The notes below the pieces were generated by a model. That model made no database searches and was not told the DNA's origin. It worked only from the letters and a program-made list of their open reading frames with translations. DNA of 64,000 nt, from contig NC_010505.1 of the NCBI RefSeq assembly GCF_000019725.1, positions 5,812,001-5,876,000 of the forward strand, given 5' to 3'. This DNA comes from Methylobacterium radiotolerans JCM 2831 (lineage in GTDB: Bacteria > Pseudomonadota > Alphaproteobacteria > Rhizobiales > Beijerinckiaceae). Position 1 is the first letter of the stretch. Each line of letters opens with the position of its first letter. The position numbers and the translations under genes were made by a program. Below, in pieces: positions 15,234-23,570 of the stretch.

Positions 15234-18200
15234 ATGAGCGGTCCGCAGCGCATCATCCCCATCCGCCGGGACTACAACCGCTTCGTCGCCGACGAGACGC
15301 TGGAGGATTACGCCCTCCGCTTCACCGCCAAGAAGGCGCGGCGCTGGTCGAGCCTCGAGGTCGCGCAGACCGCCCTCGGCTCGATCTCGTTCCTGGCGCT
15401 GGAGGCGATCGGCGGGACGCTGGCGCTGACGGCTGGCTTCCCCAACACGGTCGCGGCCGTGCTGGTCGTCGGCCTGATCATCTTCGCCACCGCGGCGCCG
15501 ATCACGGTCTACGCCGCCCGGCACGGCGTCGACATGGACCTGCTCACCCGGGGCGCGGGGTTCGGCTATCTCGGCTCGACCGTCACGTCGCTGATCTACG
15601 CGAGCTTCACCTTCCTGTTCTTCGCCATCGAGGCGGCGATCATGGCGCTGGCGCTGCAGCTCTGCTTCGGGCTGCCGCTCGGCATCGGCTACCTGCTCTG
15701 CGCGGGGGCGGTGATTCCCCTCGTCGTCTACGGGATCCGGCTGATCAGCCGGTTCCAGATCTGGAGCCAGCCGATCTGGCTCGGCCTGAGCCTGCTGCCG
15801 CTGATCTTCGTGGCGGCGCAGGGCGCGGGGCCGCTGCGGGCGCTCGCCGGCTTCCCGGGCCTCGACGGCGGCGGGGCCAACTTCGATCTCGCCCGGTTCG
15901 GGCTCGCCACCGGCGTCCTGCTGGCGCTGCTCGCCCAGGTCGGCGAGCAGGTCGACTTCCTGCGCTTCGTGCCGGAGCCACAGGGCCCGCGCGACCGCCG
16001 CTGGTGGCTGGCCGTCCTGTCGGGGGGCGCGGGCTGGATCCTGCCCGGGATGCTGAAGATCCTGCTCGGCGCCGCGCTGGCGGTCCTGGCGCTGGGCCAC
16101 GGCGTCCCGGCCGAGCACGCTGCCGAGCCGACCCGCATGTACGCGGTGGCCTTCGGCTACCTGACGGGCGAGGGGAGCCGGGCGGCTCTGCTCCTCACCG
16201 GGCTGTTCGTCCTCGTGTCGCAGCTCAAGATCAACCTGACCAACGCCTATGCCGGCTCGATCGCGTGGTCGAACTTCTTCTCGCGCCTGACCCACAGCCA
16301 TCCCGGGCGAGTGGTCTGGCTCGTGTTCAACGTCGCCATCGCGGTGCTCCTGATGGAGCTCGGCATCGACAAGACCATCGAGAGCACGCTGCCGCTCTAC
16401 GCCTCCGTGGTCTCGGCCTGGGTCGGGGCCCTCGCCGCCGACCTCGCGGTCAACAAGCCGCTCGGCCTCTCGCCGCCGGGCATCGAGTTCAAGCGCGCCC
16501 ATCTCTACGCCGTGAACCCGGTCGGCACCGGGGCCATGGCGCTGGCCCTCGCGGCCGGGGGCGCGGCCTATGTCGGCTGGCTCGGCGCGACCCTGCAGCC
16601 CTTCGCGCCGCTGCTGACTCTCGCCATCGCATTCTGTGCGGCCCCGGCGATCGCCTGGGCCACGGCCGGGCGCTGGTATCTCGCCCGGACGCCGAAGCAG
16701 GATTGGGGCGCGGCCGAGGTGGTCTGCCGGGTCTGCGAGCTGCCCTTCGAGGGCGAGGACATGGCCCATTGCCCGGCCTACGACGCGCCGATCTGCTCCC
16801 TCTGCTGCTCGCTCGACGCCCGCTGCGGCGACCTGTGCAAGCCCCATGGACGCCTGGAAGCGCAGGCGCAGGCCGCCGTCGCCCGGATCCTGCCGGGCCG
16901 AACCGCCGCCTGGATCGGCGCGCCGCTCGGCCGCTACCTCGCGGTGATGCTGACGCTCTGCGCGGTGATCGGGCTGATCCTCGGGATCGTGCACGCGGGC
17001 GCGACGATCGCCCACCCGGAGAATCGCGAGTTCCTGCGCACGGCGCTGACCAGCGTGTTCTTCACGCTGGTGGTGATCCTCGGCGTCGTGGCGTGGCTGT
17101 TCGTGCTCGCCCAGGAGAGCCGGCGCGTCGCCCAGGCCGAGACGATGCGCCAGACCGCGCTCTACCAAGCCGAGATCGCTGCCCACAAGGTCACCGACGC
17201 CAAGCTGCAGGAGGCCAAGGAGCGGGCCGAGGCCGCCAACCAGGCCAAGAGCCGCTACGTGGTCGGGATCAGCCACGAGCTGCGCACGCCGCTCTCCACC
17301 GTCCTCGGCTACGCCCAGCTGCTCGAGTCCGACCCGGCGATCCCGGCGCACCGCGTCAACGGCCTGCGGGTGATCCGGCGCAGCGCCCAGCACCTCTCCG
17401 GCCTGATCGACGGCCTCCTCGACATCTCGCGCATGGAGGCGGGACGCCTCCAGATCCACCGGGACGAGGTCCGGCTGACCGACTTCCTCGACCAGCTCGT
17501 CGACATGGTCCGTCTCCAGGCGCGGGAGGCCGGACTGGAGTTCCGGTTCTCGAGGCCCGAGATCCTGCCGGCGGTGGTCGCCACCGACGAGAAGCGCCTG
17601 CGGCAGGTGCTGCTCAACCTCCTGTCGAACGCCATCAAGTTCACCGAAGCCGGCACCGTCTCGCTGGACCTGAGCTACCGGAGCCAGATCGCCGTCTTCA
17701 CGATCCGCGACACCGGCCCGGGCATCCCGGAGGCCGATCTCGCGCGGATCTTCGAGCCCTTCGAGCGCGGCTCGACCCCGGCCGCCCGGAGCACGCCGGG
17801 GACCGGGCTCGGGCTGACCATCGCCAACCTGCTGGCGCAGCTGCTGGGCGGCGAGATCACCGTGACGGCCGCCCCGGGCGGCGGCACGCAGGCGCGGCTG
17901 CGCCTGATGCTGGCCTCCGTGGCCCAGCCCGCGCCGATCGCCCCGCCCGCGCCGACGGCGTCCCCGGAGCGGGCCTACGCGGGGGCGCGCCGGACCGTCC
18001 TGGTCGCCGACGACGACAGCGCCCACCGCGCGCTGATGCGCGCGATTCTCGAGCCGCAGGGCATCGCCGTGCGGGAGGCCGGGTCGGGAGCCGAGTGCCT
18101 CGCGATGGTCGCGCAAGGTGGCGTCGATCTCGTCCTCCTCGACATCGCGATGCCCGGGATGAGCGGCTGGGCGGCGGCGGCGGCGTTGCGGCAGGCCGGT

Positions 18201-18608
18201 CATACCGGCCCGATCGCCATGATGTCCGCCAACGTCCATGAGATCAGCCCGACCCGCGGCGACGACGCCCCCCACGACGCGATCTTCGCGAAGCCCTTCG
18301 ACCTGCGCGACGTGATGGAGCGGATCGGCAAGCTCCTGCACCTCGAGTGGACCGAGGGCGCCGCGCCGGCGCGGCCCGAGCCCGTCCCGGCCGCCGCGGA
18401 CCTCCCGGGACCGGGGCCCGAACATGTCGGCGAACTCCTGCGCCTCGGCCGGATCGGGCACATCCGCGCCATCGAGGCCAAGCTGACTCAGATGGAGGCG
18501 GATGCGACCGTGCCGCCCGCCTTCGTCGCCCGCATGCGCGGACTGGTCGAGGGGTACGACCTGCGCCGCTACCTCTCGGTCCTGCAGGAGCTCGCCCGCC
18601 ATGGCTGA
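15234..18608 (+). CDS. NCS1-permease-fused hybrid sensor histidine kinase/response regulator
   Basis: This 1124-aa protein opens with a transporter-like membrane domain (residues about 25-485, around 12 helices). It resembles NCS1 nucleobase/allantoin permeases (RRWSSLEVAQTALGSISF, RLISRFQIWSQPIW, NLTNAYAGSIAWSNFF). A cysteine-rich segment follows (498-535, eight Cys plus His), then two more membrane helices (about 560-630). The kinase has His681 in ISHELRTPLS, an N box in LLNLLSNAIKF, and DTGPGIP and GTGLGLTI. A receiver follows, with the acidic triad at 926-928 and phosphoacceptor Asp970, then a conserved C-terminal helical tail. I infer that it senses external nitrogen compounds through the transporter fold, as CbrA does with an SLC5 domain. 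It overlaps the next gene by 8 bp and is divergent from urtA. Confidence 0.88.
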   Translation: MSGPQRIIPIRRDYNRFVADETLEDYALRFTAKKARRWSSLEVAQTALGSISFLALEAIGGTLALTAGFPNTVAAVLVVGLIIFATAAPITVYAARHGVDMDLLTRGAGFGYLGSTVTSLIYASFTFLFFAIEAAIMALALQLCFGLPLGIGYLLCAGAVIPLVVYGIRLISRFQIWSQPIWLGLSLLPLIFVAAQGAGPLRALAGFPGLDGGGANFDLARFGLATGVLLALLAQVGEQVDFLRFVPEPQGPRDRRWWLAVLSGGAGWILPGMLKILLGAALAVLALGHGVPAEHAAEPTRMYAVAFGYLTGEGSRAALLLTGLFVLVSQLKINLTNAYAGSIAWSNFFSRLTHSHPGRVVWLVFNVAIAVLLMELGIDKTIESTLPLYASVVSAWVGALAADLAVNKPLGLSPPGIEFKRAHLYAVNPVGTGAMALALAAGGAAYVGWLGATLQPFAPLLTLAIAFCAAPAIAWATAGRWYLARTPKQDWGAAEVVCRVCELPFEGEDMAHCPAYDAPICSLCCSLDARCGDLCKPHGRLEAQAQAAVARILPGRTAAWIGAPLGRYLAVMLTLCAVIGLILGIVHAGATIAHPENREFLRTALTSVFFTLVVILGVVAWLFVLAQESRRVAQAETMRQTALYQAEIAAHKVTDAKLQEAKERAEAANQAKSRYVVGISHELRTPLSTVLGYAQLLESDPAIPAHRVNGLRVIRRSAQHLSGLIDGLLDISRMEAGRLQIHRDEVRLTDFLDQLVDMVRLQAREAGLEFRFSRPEILPAVVATDEKRLRQVLLNLLSNAIKFTEAGTVSLDLSYRSQIAVFTIRDTGPGIPEADLARIFEPFERGSTPAARSTPGTGLGLTIANLLAQLLGGEITVTAAPGGGTQARLRLMLASVAQPAPIAPPAPTASPERAYAGARRTVLVADDDSAHRALMRAILEPQGIAVREAGSGAECLAMVAQGGVDLVLLDIAMPGMSGWAAAAALRQAGHTGPIAMMSANVHEISPTRGDDAPHDAIFAKPFDLRDVMERIGKLLHLEWTEGAAPARPEPVPAAADLPGPGPEHVGELLRLGRIGHIRAIEAKLTQMEADATVPPAFVARMRGLVEGYDLRRYLSVLQELARHG

Positions 18609-19518
18609 GGCGCCGACGGTTCAGCCGCACCGGGACATCGTCCTTGTGATCGACGATTCGCCCGACACGCTGAGCTTCCTCACCGAGGCGATCGAGCGGT
18701 CCGGCGCCACCGTGCTGGTCGCGGTCGGCGGCGATCTCGCCCTGACCCTGGTGGACGAGATCACGCCGGACGTGATCCTGCTCGACGCGGTGATGCCGGG
18801 CCTCGACGGGTTCGAGACCTGCCGGCGGCTCAAGGCCAAGCCGCAGCTCGCCGGCGTGCCGGTGATCTTCATGACCGGGCTGAGCGAGACCGAGCACATC
18901 GTGAAGGGGCTTTCCGCCGGCGGGGTCGACTACGTCACGAAGCCCATCGCCCCGGACGAGATCCTGGCCCGGATCCGCGTGCATCTGGCGAGCGCCCGCG
19001 CCGCGCAGAGCGCCCGGGCCGCCCTCGACACCGCCGGGAGGACGCTGTTCGCGGTCGCCGAGGACGGCACGGTCCTGTGGTCGACGCCGCAGGCCGGGCG
19101 TCTGCTCGCCGGACTCGGCGCGGATCCGTCCGGCACCCGCGCGCTGCCCGCCGGCGCCCGTGACTGGCTGCGTGGCTGCCTCGCCGGCGCCGCCCAGCCG
19201 CTCGCGCTGACCGATCGCGACGGCGTCGCCTACGCCCTGAGCTTCATCGGCCGCACCCCGGACGAGATCCTGCTCCGCCTGTCGCGCGACGCGCTGTCGG
19301 CGGGGGTCGAGCGGCTGCGGGCGCGCCTGCCGGTCACCGGGCGCGAGGCGGAGGTTCTCCTCTGGCTGTCCCGGGGCAAGTCGAGCCGCGACATCGGCGA
19401 GATCCTCGGGCTCAGCCACCGGACCGTGACGAAGCACCTCGAGGGCATCTACGCGAAGCTCGGTGTGGAGAACCGCACGGCCGCCTCGATCATCGCGGCG
19501 CGGCACCTGCAGGATTGA
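18601..19518 (+). CDS. LuxR/NarL-family response regulator
   Basis: This 305-aa protein has an N-terminal receiver (residues about 14-130; acidic pair in VIDDS, phosphoacceptor Asp62 in LLDAVMPG, Lys in VTKPI). A middle segment (about 145-235) resembles a small PAS-like sensor, and a C-terminal LuxR helix-turn-helix follows (about 243-302; LPVTGREAEVLLWLSRGKSSRDIGEILGLSHRTVTKHLEGIYAKLGV). The ATG at 18601 overlaps the kinase stop by 8 bp, so the two are translationally coupled cognate partners. It is the likely DNA-binding output that controls the divergent urt/amide operon through the inverted repeat at 15044. Confidence 0.9.
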   Translation: MAEAPTVQPHRDIVLVIDDSPDTLSFLTEAIERSGATVLVAVGGDLALTLVDEITPDVILLDAVMPGLDGFETCRRLKAKPQLAGVPVIFMTGLSETEHIVKGLSAGGVDYVTKPIAPDEILARIRVHLASARAAQSARAALDTAGRTLFAVAEDGTVLWSTPQAGRLLAGLGADPSGTRALPAGARDWLRGCLAGAAQPLALTDRDGVAYALSFIGRTPDEILLRLSRDALSAGVERLRARLPVTGREAEVLLWLSRGKSSRDIGEILGLSHRTVTKHLEGIYAKLGVENRTAASIIAARHLQD

Positions 19519-19661
19519 GCCCGCTCGCGAACCGGTCGGCAGGGTTGCGGTGGCCGCGGATCCCCAAGCTTGTCCACAGGCCTGGGTGCTCGGGGAAACG
19601 CCTTGGTAAGCCCCGCCGCCTCACGGTCCCGGCTCAGCCCGACAAGCCGAGTCCGGATGCG

Positions 19662-19898
19662 ATGATGACCAGCCAGCAGCTCGCCGACGAACTGAAGCGG
19701 ATCGCCACCACACAGGTCAGCGACATCACGCGGGCGGTGAAGGAAGGCCAGAAGTCGATCGCCCTCAACGAGGTGCGGGACATGGCGCGGCGCCTCGGCC
19801 TGCTCGCGGACGCCTTCGATCCGAAATCCGCGGCCGACAGGTCCGAGCCCGCCGCCGATACCGCCGGCGATCCGCTGGACGACGCTCAGGCCGCCTGA
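19662..19898 (+). CDS. Small hypothetical protein
   Basis: This 78-aa acidic, mainly helical protein (SQQLADELKRIATTQVSDITRAVKEGQKSIALNEVRDMARRLGLLADAF) ends in an Ala/Asp-rich tail. I do not recognise it. Paired Met codons at 19662 and 19665 are the likely start; an upstream start at 19515 would add a low-complexity, implausible N-terminus. It follows the response regulator gene by 143 bp and precedes another small gene by 46 bp. No signal peptide or membrane segment is visible. Confidence 0.6.
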   Translation: MMTSQQLADELKRIATTQVSDITRAVKEGQKSIALNEVRDMARRLGLLADAFDPKSAADRSEPAADTAGDPLDDAQAA

Positions 19899-19944
19899 CA
19901 CCCGTTGCCGGCGGTGTCCCGCCGGCCCCTCCGAGGAGCGCTCC

Positions 19945-20322
19945 ATGGTCCGCGCCCATTTCACCATCCGCCTCGGCAACGCCTCGCTCCCGGCCTCGGC
20001 GGCCCAGTGGGTCGAGGATGCCGAGGCCGCCCGGTCGACCGCGCGCACGATCGTGCAGGGGCTGATGCGTCAGCACGGCGGCGACCCGCGCCTCATGGAG
20101 GCCGCGATGGTGATCACCGACGACGACGGCGCCGTTCTCCTGGAGATGTCCTTCTTCGACACGCTCTACCTGCCGGTCGAGCCGGTCCCGGACGCCGACC
20201 GGCGCCGGCCGCGCGCGCCGCGCAGGGCCGCGCCGCGGGGACTGACCGCCGCCCTCGGGCCCGTCCGGCGCCTCGCCGGCGCGCTCGGCATGCGCGCGCA
20301 GCAGCCCCTGTCCGGGCGGTGA
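19945..20322 (+). CDS. Hypothetical protein resembling DUF6894
   Basis: This 125-aa protein begins VRAHFTIRLGN, contains DAEAARSTARTIVQGLMRQ, and ends its domain with VITDDDGAVLLEMSFFDTL. That order (short beta hairpin, helix, DDDG then two strands) resembles the small DUF6894 proteins common in Methylobacterium and Bradyrhizobium. The assignment is by eye and tentative. The remaining 45 residues are Arg/Ala/Pro rich and look disordered. The start at 19945 has GAGGAGCG just upstream. Function unknown. Confidence 0.6.
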   Translation: MVRAHFTIRLGNASLPASAAQWVEDAEAARSTARTIVQGLMRQHGGDPRLMEAAMVITDDDGAVLLEMSFFDTLYLPVEPVPDADRRRPRAPRRAAPRGLTAALGPVRRLAGALGMRAQQPLSGR

Positions 20323-20329
20323 GGCCCGC

Positions 20330-20773
20330 TCAGCCGTAGAGATCGCCGACCACGAAGCCGCGCGGCGCGAGGCGCTCGGCCAGCACGCGCCGGTGGCAGC
20401 CGGCCGGATCGCGCTCGAAGCAGAGCAGGCAGATCGGCGACGCCTCGGCGAGCGCGGCGAGCTCGTCCAGCGCCGCGATCCCGGCGGCGGTATCCAGCAC
20501 CTCCTCGCAGTAGATCCGGCGCATCAGCCCCGCGTCCCCGGCCCGCGCCGCCTGCCGGCCGGATTTCGGGGTGCCGAGGCTGCGCAGATGCGCGTAGCCG
20601 AGCCCGGCCTCGCGCAGGGACGTGCCGAGCGCGCCCTTCGAGAAGCCGCGCTTGCGCGAATTCGCCACTGCCCGGACATCCGCCAGCACCGCGACGCCGG
20701 CCGAGCGCAGGACGCCGACGAGGCGCTCCGGGTCGAGGCCTTCGTAGCCTATGGTAAAGAGTTGCTTACTCAC
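20330..20773 (-). CDS. DUF488 domain-containing protein
   Basis: This 147-aa protein has the diagnostic DUF488 pattern: an N-terminal TIGYEGLDPERLVGVLRSAGV, an ADVRAVANSRKRGFSKGALGTSLREAGLGYAHLRSLG stretch, and the C-terminal LLCFERDPAGCHRRVLAERL. Conserved Cys, Glu and His residues in that last motif suggest a metal or catalytic site. The family has no well-established activity. It is convergent with the DUF6894-like gene (8 bp apart) and divergent from the lysozyme gene. Confidence 0.9.
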   Translation of the reverse strand: MSKQLFTIGYEGLDPERLVGVLRSAGVAVLADVRAVANSRKRGFSKGALGTSLREAGLGYAHLRSLGTPKSGRQAARAGDAGLMRRIYCEEVLDTAAGIAALDELAALAEASPICLLCFERDPAGCHRRVLAERLAPRGFVVGDLYG

Positions 20774-20975
20774 GGTGTCCCGTCCGGACTCGCGTTGCGG
20801 AACCGCGACTTAGCCGGATGCGGGCCTGTGAACCAGCCGGGGATCGGCGCCGTATGTCGCGGGGATGCAACGCGTCCCGGAATTCCGCCGCAATGATCGC
20901 AAAGCTCCGTTAACCGCGCCGGGGCCATCGAATACGCCTGTCTGTGGCGCTTCTTCGGTGGCGGGCTAAACACTG

Positions 20976-21860
20976 ATGTCGCGGATTTTAGAGCTTTCGC
21001 GGTCGCCGTTCGGGGAAGTCGCTCGGAACTTGAGCGAACGCCTGAGGCCGGCCCGTCGCCTCGCCGGCCGGTTCGCCGCCGCCGCCATCCTGGCCGGGCT
21101 CGCGGCCTGCGCGTCGAACAACGACTTCTACCCGACCAAGGGCGACGTGAAGCCCCATCCGGGCGTGGCCAAGGCCAAGCTTCACCCGATCCAGGGCATC
21201 GACATCTCGAAGTGGCAGGGCAACGTCGACTGGGCCTCGGTCCGGGCCGCCGGCACCCAGTTCGCCTTCATCAAGGCCACCGAGGGTGGCGACCACGTCG
21301 ACGAGCGCTTCCGGACCAACTGGGACGCCGCCGCCCGGGCCGGCGTGCCGCGCGGGGCCTACCACTTCGTGTTCTGGTGCCGCTCCGCCAGGGAGCAGAT
21401 GGACTGGTTCAAGAAGAACGTCCCGAACGACCCCACCGCGCTCCCGCCGGTCCTCGACGTCGAGTGGAACGGCCACTCGCAGACCTGCCCGAAGAAGCTG
21501 CCCAAGGCCCAGGCCCTGGCGATGGTCACCGAGATGCTCGAGGAGATGGAGCGCTACACCGGCAAGCGCCCGATCATCTACACCGACATCACCTTCCACA
21601 AGGACGTCCTGGAGGGCGAGCTCCCCGACTACCCGCACTGGCTGCGCTCCACCGCGGCCGAGCCCGAGCAGCGCTTCGTCAACCGCAAGTGGATGCTGTG
21701 GCAGTTCACCTCCACGGGCCGGGTCCCGGGCGTGCGCGGCGACGTCGACCGCAACGCCTTCTACGGCACGCCGTCCGAGTGGGCCTCGTTCCTGGCCACC
21801 GACTGCGACCCGCGCGAGCACAAGCGGCTCTCGGAGCAGGGTCTCTGCACGGATAAGTAG
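20976..21860 (+). CDS. GH25-family lysozyme (muramidase), probable lipoprotein
   Basis: This 294-aa protein has an N-terminal region with a lipobox (LAGLAAC, Cys45) after a hydrophobic stretch, then a complete glycoside hydrolase 25 domain (about 72-280). Its signatures are GIDISKWQGNVDW with the catalytic-site Asp, FIKATEGGDHVDERF, RGAYHFVFW, PPVLDVEWNG (catalytic acid region) and IIYTDITF. It should cleave peptidoglycan from the periplasmic side of an anchored position. The 20976 ATG places about 24 charged residues before the signal sequence. A TTG at 21030 would give a more normal signal peptide. There is no phage gene nearby, so it is likely a cell-wall enzyme. Confidence 0.85.
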   Translation: MSRILELSRSPFGEVARNLSERLRPARRLAGRFAAAAILAGLAACASNNDFYPTKGDVKPHPGVAKAKLHPIQGIDISKWQGNVDWASVRAAGTQFAFIKATEGGDHVDERFRTNWDAAARAGVPRGAYHFVFWCRSAREQMDWFKKNVPNDPTALPPVLDVEWNGHSQTCPKKLPKAQALAMVTEMLEEMERYTGKRPIIYTDITFHKDVLEGELPDYPHWLRSTAAEPEQRFVNRKWMLWQFTSTGRVPGVRGDVDRNAFYGTPSEWASFLATDCDPREHKRLSEQGLCTDK

Positions 21861-21995
21861 ATGAAAGCCTTCGGCAAAACCTAGGTTAGTTCAGGGGCGT
21901 AGAGCGCGGGGTATGGCTGACGGGCCCGCGCACCGGCGGGCGAGCCTCGAGAGGATCCTGACGGGAAACTCTCCTCCCGCACCTCTCCGTCCCCC

Positions 21996-22769
21996 ATGCC
22001 GATCGACTCTGCCGCCTCCACCGGCAACCTGCTCCTCGACGCGCTGTCTGGTTCGGACCGGGCCCTGATCGCGCCCCATCTGGAGCCGGTGACCTTCGCC
22101 AAGGGCGACACGGCGCTGATGGCGGGCGTCGCGGCGAGCCACGTGATCTTCCCCCACGTCCAGACTGTCGTGGCGCTGATCGTCGCCACGCGGGACGGCA
22201 GGACGGCCGAGATCGCGAGCGTCGGGCACGAGGGTGCGATCGGCGGGATCATCGGAGAGGGCCGGCTGCCGGCCGCGGTCAGCGGGTTGGTGCAGGTCGG
22301 CGGGGCTGCGCTGCGCCTCGACGCGGAGCGTCTCCGGCAGGCTGCGCTCGGATCCGAGACGCTCCGCGACCTGTTCGCGCGCTACGCCGACTGCTTCCTG
22401 GCCCAGCTGTTCCAGATCGCGGCCTGCAACGCCCTGCACCCGATCGAGCAGCGCTGCCTCCGCTGGCTGCTGTCGCTGCAGGACCGGACCGGCGGCGACA
22501 CCCTCCCGATCACCCACGAATTGCTGGCCTCCATGCTCGGGGTCCAGCGCACCTACCTCACCCGGATCCTGCGGGTGCTGCAGGAGCAGGGCCTCGTCCG
22601 GGTCGGCCGCGGGCGCATCACGATCCTCGACCGCCGGGCGGTCTCCAACGCCGCCTGCGAGTGCCACGCCCGCGTGCGGATCCAGTGCGAGGCGGTGCTC
22701 GGCGCGGCCTACGGGGCCGACACGAACCGCCGGACCGAGCCGGCCGAGACGCTCTCGCGACTCCGGTGA
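21996..22769 (+). CDS. Crp/Fnr-family transcriptional regulator
   Basis: This 257-aa protein has an N-terminal cyclic-nucleotide-binding-type beta-barrel (residues about 10-130) without the Fnr cysteines, a dimerisation helix, and a C-terminal winged helix-turn-helix (about 165-235; ITHELLASMLGVQRTYLTRILRVLQEQGLVRVGRGRITILDRRAV). The phosphosugar/cAMP-binding residues of CRP are not recognisable, so the ligand is unknown. It matches the large Methylobacterium/Rhizobiales group with the SVGHEGAIGG segment. It is convergent with the metal-transport operon (15 bp gap). Confidence 0.87.
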   Translation: MPIDSAASTGNLLLDALSGSDRALIAPHLEPVTFAKGDTALMAGVAASHVIFPHVQTVVALIVATRDGRTAEIASVGHEGAIGGIIGEGRLPAAVSGLVQVGGAALRLDAERLRQAALGSETLRDLFARYADCFLAQLFQIAACNALHPIEQRCLRWLLSLQDRTGGDTLPITHELLASMLGVQRTYLTRILRVLQEQGLVRVGRGRITILDRRAVSNAACECHARVRIQCEAVLGAAYGADTNRRTEPAETLSRLR

Positions 22770-22784
22770 GGGACCGGCGCGCGG

Positions 22785-23570
22785 TCAGTCGACGACCGGC
22801 ACGCAGACCGGCGCCGCGAGACCCGGCACCGGCGCCACCACCACGTCGATCCCGTAGATCAGGCGCAGCAGGTCCGGCGTGACCGTCGCGGCGGCGGGCC
22901 CGTCGGCGACGAGGCGGCCCGCGTGCAGGGCGATGAGTCGATCGGCGCAGAGCAGGGCGTGGCCGGGATCGTGCGTCGAGAACAGCACGGCGATGCCGGC
23001 CTCGGCGAGGCGGCGGATCTGCCCGAGGACGCGGGCCTGATTGCCGAAATCGAGGCTGGCGGTCGGCTCGTCCATGACGAGGAGCCGCGGCTCGCCGCTG
23101 AGCGCCCGCGCAATCAGCGCGAGCTGCCGCTCGCCAGCGCTGATCTCGGTGTAGACCTGATCGGCGAGGTGCCCGATCCCCAGGGCGGCCAGAGCCCGCT
23201 CGGCGGCCGCGACGTCGGCGCGACCGGGGGCGGCGAACGGGCCGAGCCGGCTCGCCCGGCCCATCACGACGACCTCGCGCACCGTGAACGGGAAGAACGC
23301 CGCGTGCGCCTGGGGCACGGCGGCGATCGCGCGGGCCACGGCGACCCGCGACAGCCGCGACAGATCGGCGCCGTCGAGGATCACCCGCCCGGCGCGGGCC
23401 GGCAGGAGGCCGAGCAGCGTCTGGAACAGCGTGGTCTTGCCGCCGCCGTTCGGCCCGACGAGGCACATCACCTCGCCCGCGGCGAGGTCGAACGACACGC
23501 CCTGGGCGACGGTGCGGCCGGCCGTGCGGCCGCCGTACCCGACGGCGAGGTCCCGGACCTGGAGCAGCAT
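22785..23570 (-). CDS. FecE/BtuD-like ABC transporter ATP-binding protein (iron/siderophore or cobalamin type)
   Basis: This 261-aa ABC ATPase has Walker A GPNGGGKT (about 38-45), the signature region ISAGERQLALIARALS, Walker B LLVMDEPTASLDFGN and the H-loop in FSTHDPGHAL. The LDFGNQARVL stretch is typical of iron-complex transporters. The start at 23570 overlaps the permease stop (TGATG), indicating tight coupling. It energises the FecCD-type permease encoded upstream. The metal or cofactor cargo cannot be read from the sequence. Confidence 0.9.
   Translation of the reverse strand: MLLQVRDLAVGYGGRTAGRTVAQGVSFDLAAGEVMCLVGPNGGGKTTLFQTLLGLLPARAGRVILDGADLSRLSRVAVARAIAAVPQAHAAFFPFTVREVVVMGRASRLGPFAAPGRADVAAAERALAALGIGHLADQVYTEISAGERQLALIARALSGEPRLLVMDEPTASLDFGNQARVLGQIRRLAEAGIAVLFSTHDPGHALLCADRLIALHAGRLVADGPAAATVTPDLLRLIYGIDVVVAPVPGLAAPVCVPVVD

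Noticed and set aside
15042..18602. Open frame of 1186 codons opposite the hybrid kinase
   Set aside because: No family motifs; His/Asp/Arg-rich antisense artefact of high third-position GC.
19515..19661. Longer 127-aa version of the small gene at 19662
   Set aside because: The extra N-terminus is low-complexity and overlaps the stop of the response regulator; paired Met codons at 19662/19665 fit better.
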